Positions 17,658 through 26,872 of a DNA stretch of 64,000 nucleotides are shown piece by piece (the stretch's first letter is position 1; every line of letters begins with the position of its first letter). The stretch spans positions 1 through 64,000 of the forward strand of contig NZ_JAJUXG010000005.1 in NCBI RefSeq assembly GCF_021390535.1, written 5' to 3'. The stretch is from Dyadobacter sp. CY312 (lineage in GTDB: Bacteria; Bacteroidota; Bacteroidia; Cytophagales; Spirosomataceae). The notes beneath the pieces were generated by a model that did no database searches, had not been told where the DNA came from, and saw only the letters and a program-made list of their open reading frames with translations. Position numbers and translations under genes: made by a program.

Positions 17658-20147
17658 TTATTGAACCGTTACAGCGTAAACTTTTCCAGCCTGCGTGTCA
17701 AAAGTTGTTACATAACCCAGTTGAGTTTTCTCTGTTTTGGCACTTGTTCCTGTTACTTTTATCGGAAGTTTGGTTTTGAGAATGCACTTTTCACCCTTCA
17801 AAGATTTGACGGAAGAAGTAACCAGCGTTCCATTTTTCCAGGTAATGCCTACTTCAAATCCTCCGCGGGCTCTCAGTCCTTTTACCGTTCCATCCTTCCA
17901 GATGGCTGGCAAAGCAGGAAGCAAACTAACCTCATTCAAATGGCTCTGGATCAGCATTTCGGACATTCCTGCTGTTCCTGCAAAGTTTCCGTCAATTTGG
18001 AAAGGAGGGTGCGCATCAAAAAAGTTGGGGTAAGTGCCGCCACCCATGGAGCTTCCTTTGATGTTATTGGTGTATTGCATGATCTGGCGTATCAGTTTGT
18101 AAGCATGGTCACCGTCCAGTAATCTTGCCCAGAAGTTGATCTTCCATCCTTTGCTCCATCCCGTTCCCACATCACCTCTGATGGCAAGTGTTTTTTTTGC
18201 AGCTTCAAAAAATTCAGGTGTTTCCGGCGAAATCTGACGGCCAGGATGGAGACCAAACAAATGCGATACGTGCCTGTGCAGCGTATCCGTTTCCGGGAAG
18301 TCTTTATACCATTCCTGCAATTGTCCTTTGCTGCCGATTTTTAATGGATAGAGTTTAGAACGCTTTTCTATCAGCAGCTTTTTAAAATCAGGATCATTGC
18401 CCAATACATCAGCTGCGTCGATCAGGTTGGAAAACAGGTCGTGGATGATGGACATATCCATGGTGGTAGCCACAGATACAGCAGCATCTTTTCCATTTGC
18501 GTCACGGAATTTGTTCTCAGGAGAAGTTGAAGGAGCCGTTACCAGGTATCCGTCTTTGTCCTCAACCAGCCAGTCTATACTAAACAAAGCGGCTTCTTTC
18601 ATGATCGGATATGCTTTCTCTTTCAAAAAGGTTTTGTCTCCTGTAAAACGGTAGTGCTCCCACAAATGCTGGCACAACCAGTTTCCACCCATATACCAGT
18701 TTGCCCAGACTGGGTCGCCCGCACCAACATCACCCACCGGATTGGACATACCCCAGATATCGGCATTGTGGTGCGCCACCCAGCCCCGTGCACCATAAAA
18801 TTCCTTGGCAGTAACCTTGCCAGTTTCCGAAAGGTCCTTAATCCAGTTCAATAAAGGCACGTGCATTTCTGACAAATTCGTCACTTCCGCCGGCCAGTAA
18901 TTCATCTCCGTATTGATGTTGATCGTGTAATTAGAGCTCCATGGTGCTCTTAATTCTTTGTTCCAAATTCCCTGCAAGTTGGCAGGAGGAGTGGAAGGAA
19001 GACCGTTTTGTGCTGGTCGGGACGAAGAAATAAGCAAGTAACGACCAAACTGGAAATAGAGCATTTCAATTCCAGGATCATAATCACCTTTGGAATGGCT
19101 TTGCAAACGCTCGTTGGAAGGTAGTTTTATATTCGGATTGTTGGCAGTTGTATCCCGAACATCCAGCGTCATTCGGTTAAAGTAAGAGTGATAATCGCTG
19201 ATGTGATTTTTGAGCAGGGCAGGATAGGTCTTTGCCAGCGCTTTGTCCAAAAAACCTTTGGCTAGTGCATTTTCATCCTTCCCGTCTTTGTCAGGACATT
19301 TGTCAAATCCGTTGAAACTCGTAGCCGCCGACAGATAAAAAAGTACTTCCGTTGCACCGCTAACGGTAATTCCGGAAGTATCGGTTTTGATCTGGCCATC
19401 TTTGTTCACCGCTTTCATTCTCATCTGGAATCTTGGTCCATTGCAAGCAGCCGGATCGTCGTAAACAATCGGCTCCTGATCTTTTGGGTTGTAGTAGTTC
19501 GGGTTTACATGGGCAGGTGCTTTGCCTTTTAGCACTAACTCTTTTGCATTTGAGGCCTCCATTTCATACCTAAGCTGGCTGCTTGCAGAGACTTTCAAAT
19601 TCAGCTGTTTTGCTTTTGAAGCGCTGATTCTGACCACCAGAATATTATCCGGAGCCGAAGTGAAAACTTCTCTTTTGTATTCCACACCATTTACCGTGAA
19701 CCGGGTGGTGGCAATGGCATTTGCAATGTTCAGATCACGGTAATATGCAGTTGGTTTTGCGCCTTTAAAATCCTGAACGATACGTAGGTCGCCCATCGGC
19801 ATGTAGGACTCAGTGTAAAGCCCCTGCATTTTTTTGGTCAATTCGTTTGCTTTCTGAAAGTCGCCTTCTTCCAGCAGAGCCTTTCTTACCTGTTGTAAAT
19901 ACTCAGGAGATGAGGTATTTACCTTTGTTTTCACCGGTCCGCCAGACCATAGCGTACTTTCATTGAGTTGTAAAAGTTCTTCTTCCACACCTCCGAAAAT
20001 CATGGCACCAATTCGTCCGTTGCCAACAGGTAGCGCTTCCACCCATTGCGTGGCTGGCTCGTTATACCAAAGTTTTGAGTTGTTTTCATTTTGGGCAAAG
20101 GAAACGCCGCAACAGAACATGGCGACAACGGTTAAATTAATTTTCAT
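17658..20147 (-). CDS. Glycoside hydrolase family 95 alpha-L-fucosidase
   Basis: 829 residues from ATG at 20147, chosen because it begins a proper signal peptide ([18 protein letters not shown]); a longer frame to 20246 exists. The GH95 N-terminal domain is clear ([27 protein letters not shown]). Catalytic-region motifs match the family: [13 protein letters not shown] with the two asparagines, TSPENKF with the acid glutamate, and [16 protein letters not shown] with the aspartate. Expected activity: inverting hydrolysis of alpha-1,2-linked L-fucose (some members take L-galactose). Secreted or periplasmic. It stands alone on the minus strand, so it may work with a Sus system elsewhere or with the susCD of this window. 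Confidence 0.93.
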   Translation of the reverse strand: MKINLTVVAMFCCGVSFAQNENNSKLWYNEPATQWVEALPVGNGRIGAMIFGGVEEELLQLNESTLWSGGPVKTKVNTSSPEYLQQVRKALLEEGDFQKANELTKKMQGLYTESYMPMGDLRIVQDFKGAKPTAYYRDLNIANAIATTRFTVNGVEYKREVFTSAPDNILVVRISASKAKQLNLKVSASSQLRYEMEASNAKELVLKGKAPAHVNPNYYNPKDQEPIVYDDPAACNGPRFQMRMKAVNKDGQIKTDTSGITVSGATEVLFYLSAATSFNGFDKCPDKDGKDENALAKGFLDKALAKTYPALLKNHISDYHSYFNRMTLDVRDTTANNPNIKLPSNERLQSHSKGDYDPGIEMLYFQFGRYLLISSSRPAQNGLPSTPPANLQGIWNKELRAPWSSNYTININTEMNYWPAEVTNLSEMHVPLLNWIKDLSETGKVTAKEFYGARGWVAHHNADIWGMSNPVGDVGAGDPVWANWYMGGNWLCQHLWEHYRFTGDKTFLKEKAYPIMKEAALFSIDWLVEDKDGYLVTAPSTSPENKFRDANGKDAAVSVATTMDMSIIHDLFSNLIDAADVLGNDPDFKKLLIEKRSKLYPLKIGSKGQLQEWYKDFPETDTLHRHVSHLFGLHPGRQISPETPEFFEAAKKTLAIRGDVGTGWSKGWKINFWARLLDGDHAYKLIRQIMQYTNNIKGSSMGGGTYPNFFDAHPPFQIDGNFAGTAGMSEMLIQSHLNEVSLLPALPAIWKDGTVKGLRARGGFEVGITWKNGTLVTSSVKSLKGEKCILKTKLPIKVTGTSAKTEKTQLGYVTTFDTQAGKVYAVTVQ

Positions 20148-20383
20148 GTATTTCAATTGTTGGTAAATCTGATGGTGTAAAGTTAATCCGGCAAGAACGA
20201 AATTCGATCCGACGAGCAAAAAACAGTTTTCCCGGCACTTTTTCAAGAGTTGTCGTATCGTAACAGTAAATCCGGTTTAGAGAGTTTATACTGCTTGCAG
20301 GGCCTGAAAAGCAGATCGTCAGGAATTACACAATTTGTGAATAAAATATTAATTAATTAAATTGAAGTACGTTAAAGTGTTTC

Positions 20384-20424
20384 AAAATGCCGGTCGAGTC
20401 ATCTATACTCCCGGCATTTTTGTA
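20384..20424 (+). terminator. Orphan intrinsic-terminator-like hairpin
   Basis: AATGCCGG at 20386-20393 pairs with CCGGCATT at 20411-20418, followed by T-rich sequence on the plus strand. It sits inside the 580-bp gap between the divergent GH95 and TonB-receptor genes, where no plus-strand ORF precedes it. It may end a short untranslated RNA that begins in the AT-rich tract near 20330-20365, or it may insulate the two promoters. Confidence 0.45.
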
Positions 20425-20593
20425 ATCGTAATACCTCCAATATTGCTTCTCATTACTCTGAATTTTAACTCCTGAAAGTTTTATTTAGCTTATTTTTTTA
20501 AGCATAAATAGGTCTGATCGTTCTTGAATGGACTTTTTATGATAATTTTAACAAAATCTACTAAATCCATATAGTATATATGAAAACTGATTG

Positions 20594-20601
20594 TACATTT
20601 G
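20594..20601 (+). promoter_or_regulatory. Bacteroidota -7 box TACATTTG
   Basis: TACATTTG is an exact match to the Bacteroidota -7 consensus TAnnTTTG. Transcription would start a few bases downstream, about 20-25 bases before the leader ORF at 20628 and ahead of the TonB receptor. No good -33 TTTG was found upstream. Confidence 0.5.
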
Positions 20602-20627
20602 TGCCATAATCACTCAAAACGTTTTAT

Positions 20628-20678
20628 ATGAAAGGATTTATCCTACCAGCAATTCAGGGGTGTTGTTGCAATATGTAG
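20628..20678 (+). CDS. Putative Cys-rich leader peptide upstream of TonB receptor
   Basis: A 16-codon ORF reads MKGFILPAIQGCCCNM and stop. Three consecutive Cys codons lie just before the end, and a 7-bp inverted repeat (TTGCAAT at 20666-20672, ATTGCAA at 20681-20687) pairs the last Cys codon region with sequence just past the stop. It begins about 27 bp after a consensus -7 box and ends 49 bp before the TonB-receptor start. This arrangement is what is expected of a translated regulatory leader where ribosome pausing at Cys codons changes mRNA folding. I infer the role; a chance ORF of this length is possible, but the CCC run, the promoter spacing and the overlapping stem make it worth recording. 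Confidence 0.5.
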   Translation: MKGFILPAIQGCCCNM

Positions 20679-20727
20679 CCATTGCAAGAATTTCAGTTGT
20701 ATCAATACGCCACCAGTACCACCAAAA

Positions 20728-23301
20728 ATGAATAGAATGAAACAAATTTTAAAATCAGCCTTCCTGCTTTTGGCTGTCACCTTTCCTCTCTTTTTGTCTG
20801 CTCAGGACAGAACTTTAGTAAATGCCAACGTTACCGGAAAAATTCTGGATTCCCGTAATAATGAACCGCTTATCGGCGCTACCGTTACCATTAAAGGAAC
20901 TACAAACGGAGACGTAACCAATGCAAACGGAGAGTTTAGTCTTGTTACCGGCCAGACTTTACCTTTCACACTGATTGTTTCGTATGTAGGATACATTAAA
21001 AAAGAGGTTCTGATCAACAAAGGAACAGTAGAAATAACGCTTGATCCGAATACGAATCAGCTGGAAGATGTTGTGATTTCCTCACGTCGTCGTACAGAAT
21101 CTGCGCAGGAAGTGCCTATTCCTATTTCCGTTATTGGCGGCACAAGGGCAGAAGATGCGGGAGCATTTAACGTGAATCGTCTTAAAGAATTGGTGCCAAC
21201 CGTTCAGCTGTACGCTTCCAACGCAAGAAATACAACCCTTAACATTCGCGGTCTTGGATCGACTTATGGGCTAACAAACGATGGTATCGATCCGGGTGTT
21301 GGTTTTTATGTCGATGGTGTTTATTATGCACGTCCGGCTGCAACAGCCCTTGATTTTATAGATATCGAACGTGTGGAAGTGTTGCGCGGACCACAGGGTA
21401 CATTGTTTGGGAAAAACACAACAGCCGGTGCATTTAACATTACAACCCGTGCAGCAAGTTTTGATCCGGGTGCAAGTTTCGAACTGAGCTATGGTAACCT
21501 GGGCTTCATTCAGGCGAAAGCGTCTGTTACGGGTCCTTTAAGTAAAAAACTAGCAGCGCGTGTATCTTTCACAGGTACACAACGTAACGGTACTTTTTAC
21601 AACGAGCATACGCAATTGCCCATCAATGATATCAATAACATTGGAGTGAGGGGGCAGTTGCTTTACACACCGAGCGACAAAGTGAACATTACCCTGATCG
21701 GAGATATTTCAGACCAGAAACCTACGGGATACGGCTGGCCTGTTGCAGGAGTAGTTACGACGAAACGTGCAGCTTACCGCCAGTTCGACGCAATTATTAA
21801 GGATCTTGGCTACCAACTTCCATACAAAAGTGCTTTCGAACGCAAACTTGATCTGGATACGCCTTCAAAAGCGGATAACCAGTTGGGCGGGGTTTCTGTT
21901 AATGCGGATATCAAAATCGGTAACGGAACACTGACTTCTACTTCGGCTTGGCGTTACTGGAAATGGGTTCCTTTAAATGACAGGGATTATATCGGTTTAC
22001 CGGTATTTACCATTTCTTCTGGTAACTCTGCTCATGATCAGTTATCACAGGAACTGCGTTACTCCGGAAAAGTATCTGAAAAGATCAGTGGTGTAGTTGG
22101 TGTATTCGGACTTTGGCAAGATCTGACTTCGGATCCTGTACAAACAGAAGAAGCTGGTTCGGCTCAATGGAGATTTGCGCAAAGCACTACAAGCGAACTT
22201 TGGAAAACGCCAGGTTTGTTCGAAAACTTCGGTATCCGTACCACAAACCGTATCAAAAGCACAAGTTTGGCAGTGTTTGCACAAGCTGACTGGGCTATAA
22301 CAGGCAAATTCCACATATTGCCGGGTGTACGTTACAATTACGATAAAAAGGTAGTGGATTATAGCAGACAAGCTTACGGCGGACTGCAGACCACTGATGC
22401 CGCATTGCTTGCTTTGAAAAACGGAATATATTCTAACCAGTCTTTCAATACCGATTATGCTGAGGGGAATTTCTCCGGACAGGTTTCTCTTCAATACAAA
22501 GCGACCAACAAGGTTAATGCTTATGCAACTTACTCTATTGGATATAAGCCAATTGGTGTAAACGTGGGTGGTTTGCCATCAGCAAATGGCCAGGTATTGA
22601 TTGATCTTGCGAAAGTAAAACCTGAATACGTTGAGCACAAAGAATTTGGTATTAAGACAAGACCAACCGGCAATTCGGTATTGAACCTGACTTTCTACCG
22701 TTCGGATATAGACGATTTCCAAACTCAGGTACAAACTCCGGAACCAGGTGTGAACCGTGGTTATTTGGCCAACGCTGAAAAGGTACGTGTACAAGGTGCC
22801 GAACTTGACGGAAATGTGCGTTTCGGAGCTTTCACTTTTAATGCTGCGGTGGCTTATACAGATGGCAAGTATGTGAAGTTTGCGAATGCGCCGGTGCCAT
22901 TGGAAGAAGTAGGAGGAACAGCAGCTTTCAAAGATATTTCAGGAGGAAGACTTCCAGGTATCTCTAAATGGTCTGGTTCTGCAGGTGGTGAAGTTGTAGG
23001 AAAAGGAACACTTCTTGGGCTGAAAGGAAATTACTTCCTTGGAGTGGATGTTTTCTACCGCTCAGAATTCTCATCAAGCCCGTCTCCTTCGGAATACCTG
23101 AACATTGATGCCTATTCATTGACCAACGGTCGTCTGGGTTTCAGAGCATCTAACGGTCTTTCTGCCTTCTTATGGGGAAGAAACCTGTTCAACAAAGATT
23201 ACTACGAACAACTATTGGCAGCTCCGGGAAGTTACGGACAGTATGCAGGTATCGTGGGTGACCAACGTACTTATGGTGTTACTTTGAGATATTCATTCTA
23301 A
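20728..23301 (+). CDS. TonB-dependent receptor with carboxypeptidase-like N-terminal domain
   Basis: 857 residues. Signal peptide (LKSAFLLLAVTFPLFLSAQ), then a carboxypeptidase-D regulatory-like domain (VTGKILDSRNNEPLIGATV onward, about residues 33-110), a plug with IDIERVEVLRGPQGTLFGKN and TTAGAFNITTRAA, and a 22-strand-type barrel ending VTLRYSF. It lacks the SusC hallmark RAANGVI and has no SusD next to it, so it is a stand-alone receptor of the siderophore/small-molecule style. No cobalamin riboswitch was seen upstream; instead a Cys-rich leader ORF precedes it, which hints at control by sulfur or cysteine supply. Ligand unknown. Confidence 0.93.
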   Translation: MNRMKQILKSAFLLLAVTFPLFLSAQDRTLVNANVTGKILDSRNNEPLIGATVTIKGTTNGDVTNANGEFSLVTGQTLPFTLIVSYVGYIKKEVLINKGTVEITLDPNTNQLEDVVISSRRRTESAQEVPIPISVIGGTRAEDAGAFNVNRLKELVPTVQLYASNARNTTLNIRGLGSTYGLTNDGIDPGVGFYVDGVYYARPAATALDFIDIERVEVLRGPQGTLFGKNTTAGAFNITTRAASFDPGASFELSYGNLGFIQAKASVTGPLSKKLAARVSFTGTQRNGTFYNEHTQLPINDINNIGVRGQLLYTPSDKVNITLIGDISDQKPTGYGWPVAGVVTTKRAAYRQFDAIIKDLGYQLPYKSAFERKLDLDTPSKADNQLGGVSVNADIKIGNGTLTSTSAWRYWKWVPLNDRDYIGLPVFTISSGNSAHDQLSQELRYSGKVSEKISGVVGVFGLWQDLTSDPVQTEEAGSAQWRFAQSTTSELWKTPGLFENFGIRTTNRIKSTSLAVFAQADWAITGKFHILPGVRYNYDKKVVDYSRQAYGGLQTTDAALLALKNGIYSNQSFNTDYAEGNFSGQVSLQYKATNKVNAYATYSIGYKPIGVNVGGLPSANGQVLIDLAKVKPEYVEHKEFGIKTRPTGNSVLNLTFYRSDIDDFQTQVQTPEPGVNRGYLANAEKVRVQGAELDGNVRFGAFTFNAAVAYTDGKYVKFANAPVPLEEVGGTAAFKDISGGRLPGISKWSGSAGGEVVGKGTLLGLKGNYFLGVDVFYRSEFSSSPSPSEYLNIDAYSLTNGRLGFRASNGLSAFLWGRNLFNKDYYEQLLAAPGSYGQYAGIVGDQRTYGVTLRYSF

Positions 23302-23315
23302 GGTTTTTAAGTTTC

Positions 23316-23357
23316 AAAAAAATCCTCCGCGACAGACCTGTTGCGGAGGATTTTTTG
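23316..23357 (+). terminator. Intrinsic terminator of the TonB receptor gene
   Basis: A-run, then AATCCTCCGC with its complement GCGGAGGATT after a 13-base loop region, and six T's. It starts 14 bp after the receptor stop codon and is flanked by A and T runs, so it is a strong candidate. Confidence 0.85.
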
Positions 23358-23397
23358 TTTTACATAAGGTGTGTCAATGTGCTTATTTAGAGTTCGA

Positions 23398-23560
23398 TTG
23401 TCGTGGTTTGTGCCCCATCATGGTCTGCCGTGGTTTGTGTCCCCACAAACCAAATGTATCCATCGCCATGGTTTGTGTCTCTGGTGCCGTGGTTTGTGTC
23501 TCCACAAACCACCCCTTCTAGCCAGGAGCGACTAGCCCGTTTGTGAGGACACAAACGGGG
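23398..23560. repeat. Cluster of GGTTTGTG palindromic repeats
   Basis: Several copies of a palindrome made of TGGTTTGTG and CACAAACCA around a four-base centre: complete at 23431-23452 and 23490-23511, partial at about 23402 and 23469. The last complete copy is followed by TAGCCAGGAGCGACTAG and a second palindrome, CGTTTGTG with CACAAACG, at 23536-23559. The two-hairpin composite recurs at 24200 and in part at 25147, so this is a dispersed REP-like family. Confidence 0.7.
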
Positions 23561-23683
23561 GAAGTCTTAGTTGAGATCGTTCAGTCAATATATTGATGAA
23601 AGGAATGATGAGTAGGGACATCCAAATATGGTTTATTAAAGTAGTTTTGTTTTAGTAACCCAGATTGAACTTACATTAATTTT

Positions 23684-24190
23684 ATGAAATTCAGATTTAT
23701 CCCTCTTGTGCTCTCTGTTGCTTTTTTCTATTCATGCCGTACAACGCAGCTTGTTAAATCCCATTCTTCAACACGCCCCGATCTGAAATCAGAATTTGTG
23801 ATCGTGAGTAACGATACATCCATGATTATTCCTGTTGGAGTCTATCCCGACCAAAAGGATATTGAAAAATTCGTCGTTCGCAAACAGCCGTCAATTCAAC
23901 GTATTGATTCTCTTATTTTTACTGAATTGATTAATAAAGGTCATACGGCCCGGATTGTTGGTAAAAAAACTGAATTTGAACAAGGGGCTAATTACGTAAC
24001 CTACCAGGATTACTGGGCATGGGATTTCAAAAAATACATGCACGTGCTGAAAATATTCTTTTACAGTCCGGAAAGTGGGGAAAAGATATTGGAAGTGGTC
24101 AGTCAGGGGAATAAAATGGGTATGCACGATTATCCAAATCCAAGAAAACAAGTACCTGTACTGATCGAGAAAGCGTTGAAAGCGGATTGA
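23684..24190 (+). CDS. Hypothetical lipoprotein
   Basis: 168 residues. N-terminal signal with lipobox FYSC (Cys18), so a membrane-anchored lipoprotein. The rest has no motif I recognise; it is mixed alpha/beta in composition, with an aromatic patch YQDYWAWDFKKYMHVLKIFF near residue 105-125 and the segment IDSLIFTELINKGH, loosely reminiscent of small periplasmic DUF proteins that bind or guard an envelope component. Bounded on both sides by palindromic repeats (23398-23560 and 24200-24266). No operon partner; next plus-strand gene is 236 bp away. Confidence 0.7.
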   Translation: MKFRFIPLVLSVAFFYSCRTTQLVKSHSSTRPDLKSEFVIVSNDTSMIIPVGVYPDQKDIEKFVVRKQPSIQRIDSLIFTELINKGHTARIVGKKTEFEQGANYVTYQDYWAWDFKKYMHVLKIFFYSPESGEKILEVVSQGNKMGMHDYPNPRKQVPVLIEKALKAD

Positions 24191-24199
24191 TTTTTGTTG

Positions 24200-24266
24200 T
24201 GGTTTGTGTCCTCAAAAACCATTTTTCAGCCAAGAGCGACTGGCTCAATTGTGAGGACACAAACGA
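24200..24266. repeat. REP-like composite palindrome, second copy
   Basis: TGGTTTGTG with AAAAACCA (one arm decayed) at 24200-24221, a short AGCCA/TGGCT stem around GAGCGAC at 24228-24245, then TTGTGAGGACACAAAC at 24249-24264. Order and spacing match the copy ending at 23560. Confidence 0.65.
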
Positions 24267-24426
24267 GGCCAGGTCTACAAGCAATTAATGAAATTATGGT
24301 ATTTGTCTGCACTAATACCAACTATTCCTCCTTATCTGTCAGTCCGATCAATACCTCTTAAAACCATTTTGCAACAATACTGTCTTTTAAGGCGAATACC
24401 ATTTTATACGAACCATTCTATTTTCG

Positions 24427-25035
24427 ATGAAAAAATCTCTCCTAGGATTTTTTATAGTGATCCTGACAGGATTATTTGCTTGCTCTCAGTACACATATGG
24501 GCAGGATGAACCACTGTCAAGCGAAGCACTTTTTTCTAAACGGCGGAGTTATAAAAGTTTCCCTGTGAATGCCGGTGAGAAGTATCTGGCTTTGAACAAA
24601 GCACCAAGAATCGGTAAGTTTCGCCGCTATCGGTTTCTGATTGGGGATCGAATAAGCTTCAAGTTAAAAGAGGACAGGAAACGTTTTAAAGGCACAATTC
24701 TGAGCATATCAGATTCTTCTTTCATTGTTACAAATGACAGCAGTGGCACCATTAAACATAAAGAAGTTAAGCTCGGTGATGTACGGGTTTTCAAATTTTA
24801 CCAGCGTGTTCCATTTGTAAGTGAAGCTGCCTATTATTTCCCAATGGGTGGTTTACTCTACATTGGTGCGGATTTCTTTAACAAAGGAATTGATGGTAAA
24901 CGCTTTACAACGGATGCTTCCGCATTCATCGTAGGCGGAGCGCTAATGGCAACAGGTTTAGTCTGTCACAAATTATCATCCGGCACCATTAAAGTCAATG
25001 ACAGAAACAGACTTGGAGTATTGACAAGTTATTGA
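24427..25035 (+). CDS. Hypothetical exported protein
   Basis: 202 residues, not recognised. The N-terminus is a signal (MKKSLLGFFIVILTGLFAC) with either a lipobox at LFAC or cleavage after YGQ. The middle (residues about 75-115) reads RISFKLKEDRKRFKGTILSISDSSFIVTNDS, a small beta-barrel-like pattern common in Bacteroidota exported proteins of unknown role. Near the C-terminus two hydrophobic stretches (AAYYFPMGGLLYIGADF and AFIVGGALMATGLVC) could be membrane segments. Sits between two repeat elements; no operon partner. Confidence 0.7.
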   Translation: MKKSLLGFFIVILTGLFACSQYTYGQDEPLSSEALFSKRRSYKSFPVNAGEKYLALNKAPRIGKFRRYRFLIGDRISFKLKEDRKRFKGTILSISDSSFIVTNDSSGTIKHKEVKLGDVRVFKFYQRVPFVSEAAYYFPMGGLLYIGADFFNKGIDGKRFTTDASAFIVGGALMATGLVCHKLSSGTIKVNDRNRLGVLTSY

Positions 25036-25146
25036 GGTACTCGCAGCAAATGAAGCTGGTATGAAGGAAAGTGCTATTACTTACTAGATGATCTAATGTA
25101 TAAACCACTCCTGGGTGAGAAATTGTAAAAAATTTTGCGGACATAT

Positions 25147-25176
25147 CCCGTTTGTGAGGACACAAACGAGAGCGGG
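25147..25176. repeat. REP-like palindrome, partial third copy
   Basis: CCCGTTTGTG, AGGA, CACAAACG followed by AGAGCGGG: only the second hairpin of the composite repeat is present. The 248-bp gap around it (25036-25283) otherwise shows no gene. Confidence 0.6.
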
Positions 25177-25283
25177 TATGGGTGACTTTCAATCCAGTCA
25201 ACGCCATTTTAAATATTACAAACACCTACCTTTATCCAAATTTTCAGAGCAACATCGTTTTGCTCATAAGCGATAATAAATAA

Positions 25284-25649
25284 ATGGAAACCCACTGCGG
25301 AAAATGTAACAAACCCTTTGTCTGCTCAGCAGAGGATATCAGTCGATGCCACTGTTCCAAAGTAAAACTTAGTACTGAAACTACTGCGTTTTTGTCTAAA
25401 ACCTACTTCGACTGCCTTTGTAATAGTTGTCTGAAAAAAGTGGATGAGCAGGTAACCATTTCGCAACGATATCGGTTTCCTACACAGCGTGCCGACTTTC
25501 AGGAAGGAATTCACTACTACATTGAAGGATCTTACTGGGTGTTTACGGAATTGTATCACATGTTGAGAGGCCAATGCTGCCAAAGCGGATGCAGGCATTG
25601 TGCATATGGATTCAGTAAAAAAGTAACTACTCAGAAAGTCAGAAATTAA
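25284..25649 (+). CDS. Cysteine-rich CWC / DUF5522-type protein
   Basis: 121 residues with two Cys-rich parts. The first (CGKCNKPFVCSAEDISRCHC, residues 5-24, plus CLCNSC) fits the cysteine-rich CWC family. The second (EGIHYYIEGSYWVFTELYHMLRG then CCQSGCRHCAYGF, residues 76-110) fits the DUF5522 family. Cys spacing implies zinc or another metal site; no export signal, so cytoplasmic. Function is unknown. The fusion of both modules in one short protein is known to me in Bacteroidota as a common pattern, though I cannot check it here. The next gene follows 35 bp later. Confidence 0.75.
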   Translation: METHCGKCNKPFVCSAEDISRCHCSKVKLSTETTAFLSKTYFDCLCNSCLKKVDEQVTISQRYRFPTQRADFQEGIHYYIEGSYWVFTELYHMLRGQCCQSGCRHCAYGFSKKVTTQKVRN

Positions 25650-25684
25650 CAAATCTAACAGCTTCCCCATTGGGTTGTTTAAAT

Positions 25685-26803
25685 ATGAAATTCAACAATT
25701 TTCGAAGTAAAATTTGTAATCGTATTGATTCAAATCGTGGTATCGTATATGTCGGAATACTGGCATTTTTAATTTCTTCCTGCAGTGCAAAACTCTCTCC
25801 TGAATCGACCAAGAAGACCCTCCGCGAACCGGTGTACGTTGAGAATTCCGGGAAACAGTATACACTTCATGTATCCAATCCGAAGGCTGTTTCCGAAATA
25901 CAGTTCTATACGAATCCACAATCGAAAATAAAGCTTCCACGCAGCTTGTCAGACAGCGTTTTTACATTTAAAAATCCTCCGTCGCGACTGTATGTAGACT
26001 TGTTGTCTGGCAATGACACGCTACTGGTAACCAACAGGCAAGTTGATTTCAAAAAGATTGTCAATTTTCGTGATTTGGGCGGGATAAAAACCATGGACGG
26101 ACGAACTGTAAAATGGGGTAAAATATTCCGGTCGGATAATCTGTCAAAGCTGAAAACCAGTGAGTTTGAAAAGTTTAATAATTTAAATATCAAGTCCGTC
26201 ATTGACCTTCGGACGGATCATGAAATAAAGGGAAAAGAAGATCATTTGCCGTTGGGAGTGAAATATGCACATATGCCAACGGTTAAGGACAATGAAGGAG
26301 AAATAGCGCTCTTGCGTAAAAAAGTAATTAACGGAGAAATATCTGAACAGCAGGCGATAGACAAAACGGTCGGGTTTTATCACGATGCGGGTACGGTAAA
26401 CCTATCATCGCTTCCGGGTATTATCGGACAAATTACCACTTCCCCCGACGCTGTGTTGTACCACTGTTCAGCCGGGAAGGATCGTACCGGGATTGTTTCT
26501 GCGCTTATTCTGTCTATTCTCAATGTGGATCGGGCAACGATTATGCAGGAATATCTGATGTCTAATTATTATCGCAGACAAAAAACTGAGAAACTGCTTG
26601 GAAAAGCTAAGCTGGGCAGGATCATCAAACCTAAACTTGACCTTAAAGCGATCGAAGTTTTTATGTCTGTTGACAAGGCATTCCTCAATGCTTTCTTTGA
26701 AGTAGTGGATAAAGAGTACGGCGGGACGGACACATTTGTTCAGAATCAGCTTGGCATTGGAAAAGAAGAAAGACAACGAATAATTAGCCGGTTAACTTAT
26801 TAA
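25685..26803 (+). CDS. Exported tyrosine-protein phosphatase (Y_phosphatase3 family)
   Basis: 372 residues from ATG at 25685 (a TTG at 25670 is in frame but unlikely). The N-terminus has a hydrophobic segment and lipobox SSC (Cys33), so it is probably a lipoprotein. The catalytic domain starts at NFRDLGGIKTMDGRTVKWGKIFRS (residues 127-150) and has the P-loop HCSAGKDRTG with nucleophile Cys261 and Arg267. Family members dephosphorylate phosphotyrosine and, in some cases, phosphoinositides. The first 120 residues form an extra beta-rich domain of unknown role. Substrate unknown. Confidence 0.88.
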   Translation: MKFNNFRSKICNRIDSNRGIVYVGILAFLISSCSAKLSPESTKKTLREPVYVENSGKQYTLHVSNPKAVSEIQFYTNPQSKIKLPRSLSDSVFTFKNPPSRLYVDLLSGNDTLLVTNRQVDFKKIVNFRDLGGIKTMDGRTVKWGKIFRSDNLSKLKTSEFEKFNNLNIKSVIDLRTDHEIKGKEDHLPLGVKYAHMPTVKDNEGEIALLRKKVINGEISEQQAIDKTVGFYHDAGTVNLSSLPGIIGQITTSPDAVLYHCSAGKDRTGIVSALILSILNVDRATIMQEYLMSNYYRRQKTEKLLGKAKLGRIIKPKLDLKAIEVFMSVDKAFLNAFFEVVDKEYGGTDTFVQNQLGIGKEERQRIISRLTY

Positions 26804-26872
26804 TGTAAGTAGTAGTGATGATTAATAGTTGCCTACTGCCAGTGGCTCACAGCCAATCACCAAAAGCTACTT

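Noticed and set aside
20250-20727. Cobalamin or other known riboswitch upstream of the TonB receptor
   Set aside because: No B12-box-like sequence or long conserved fold was seen; the leader ORF explains the region better.
24288-24509. 73-codon plus-strand frame before the exported protein gene
   Set aside because: Overlaps the better supported gene at 24427 in another frame, with no start context or protein-like pattern.
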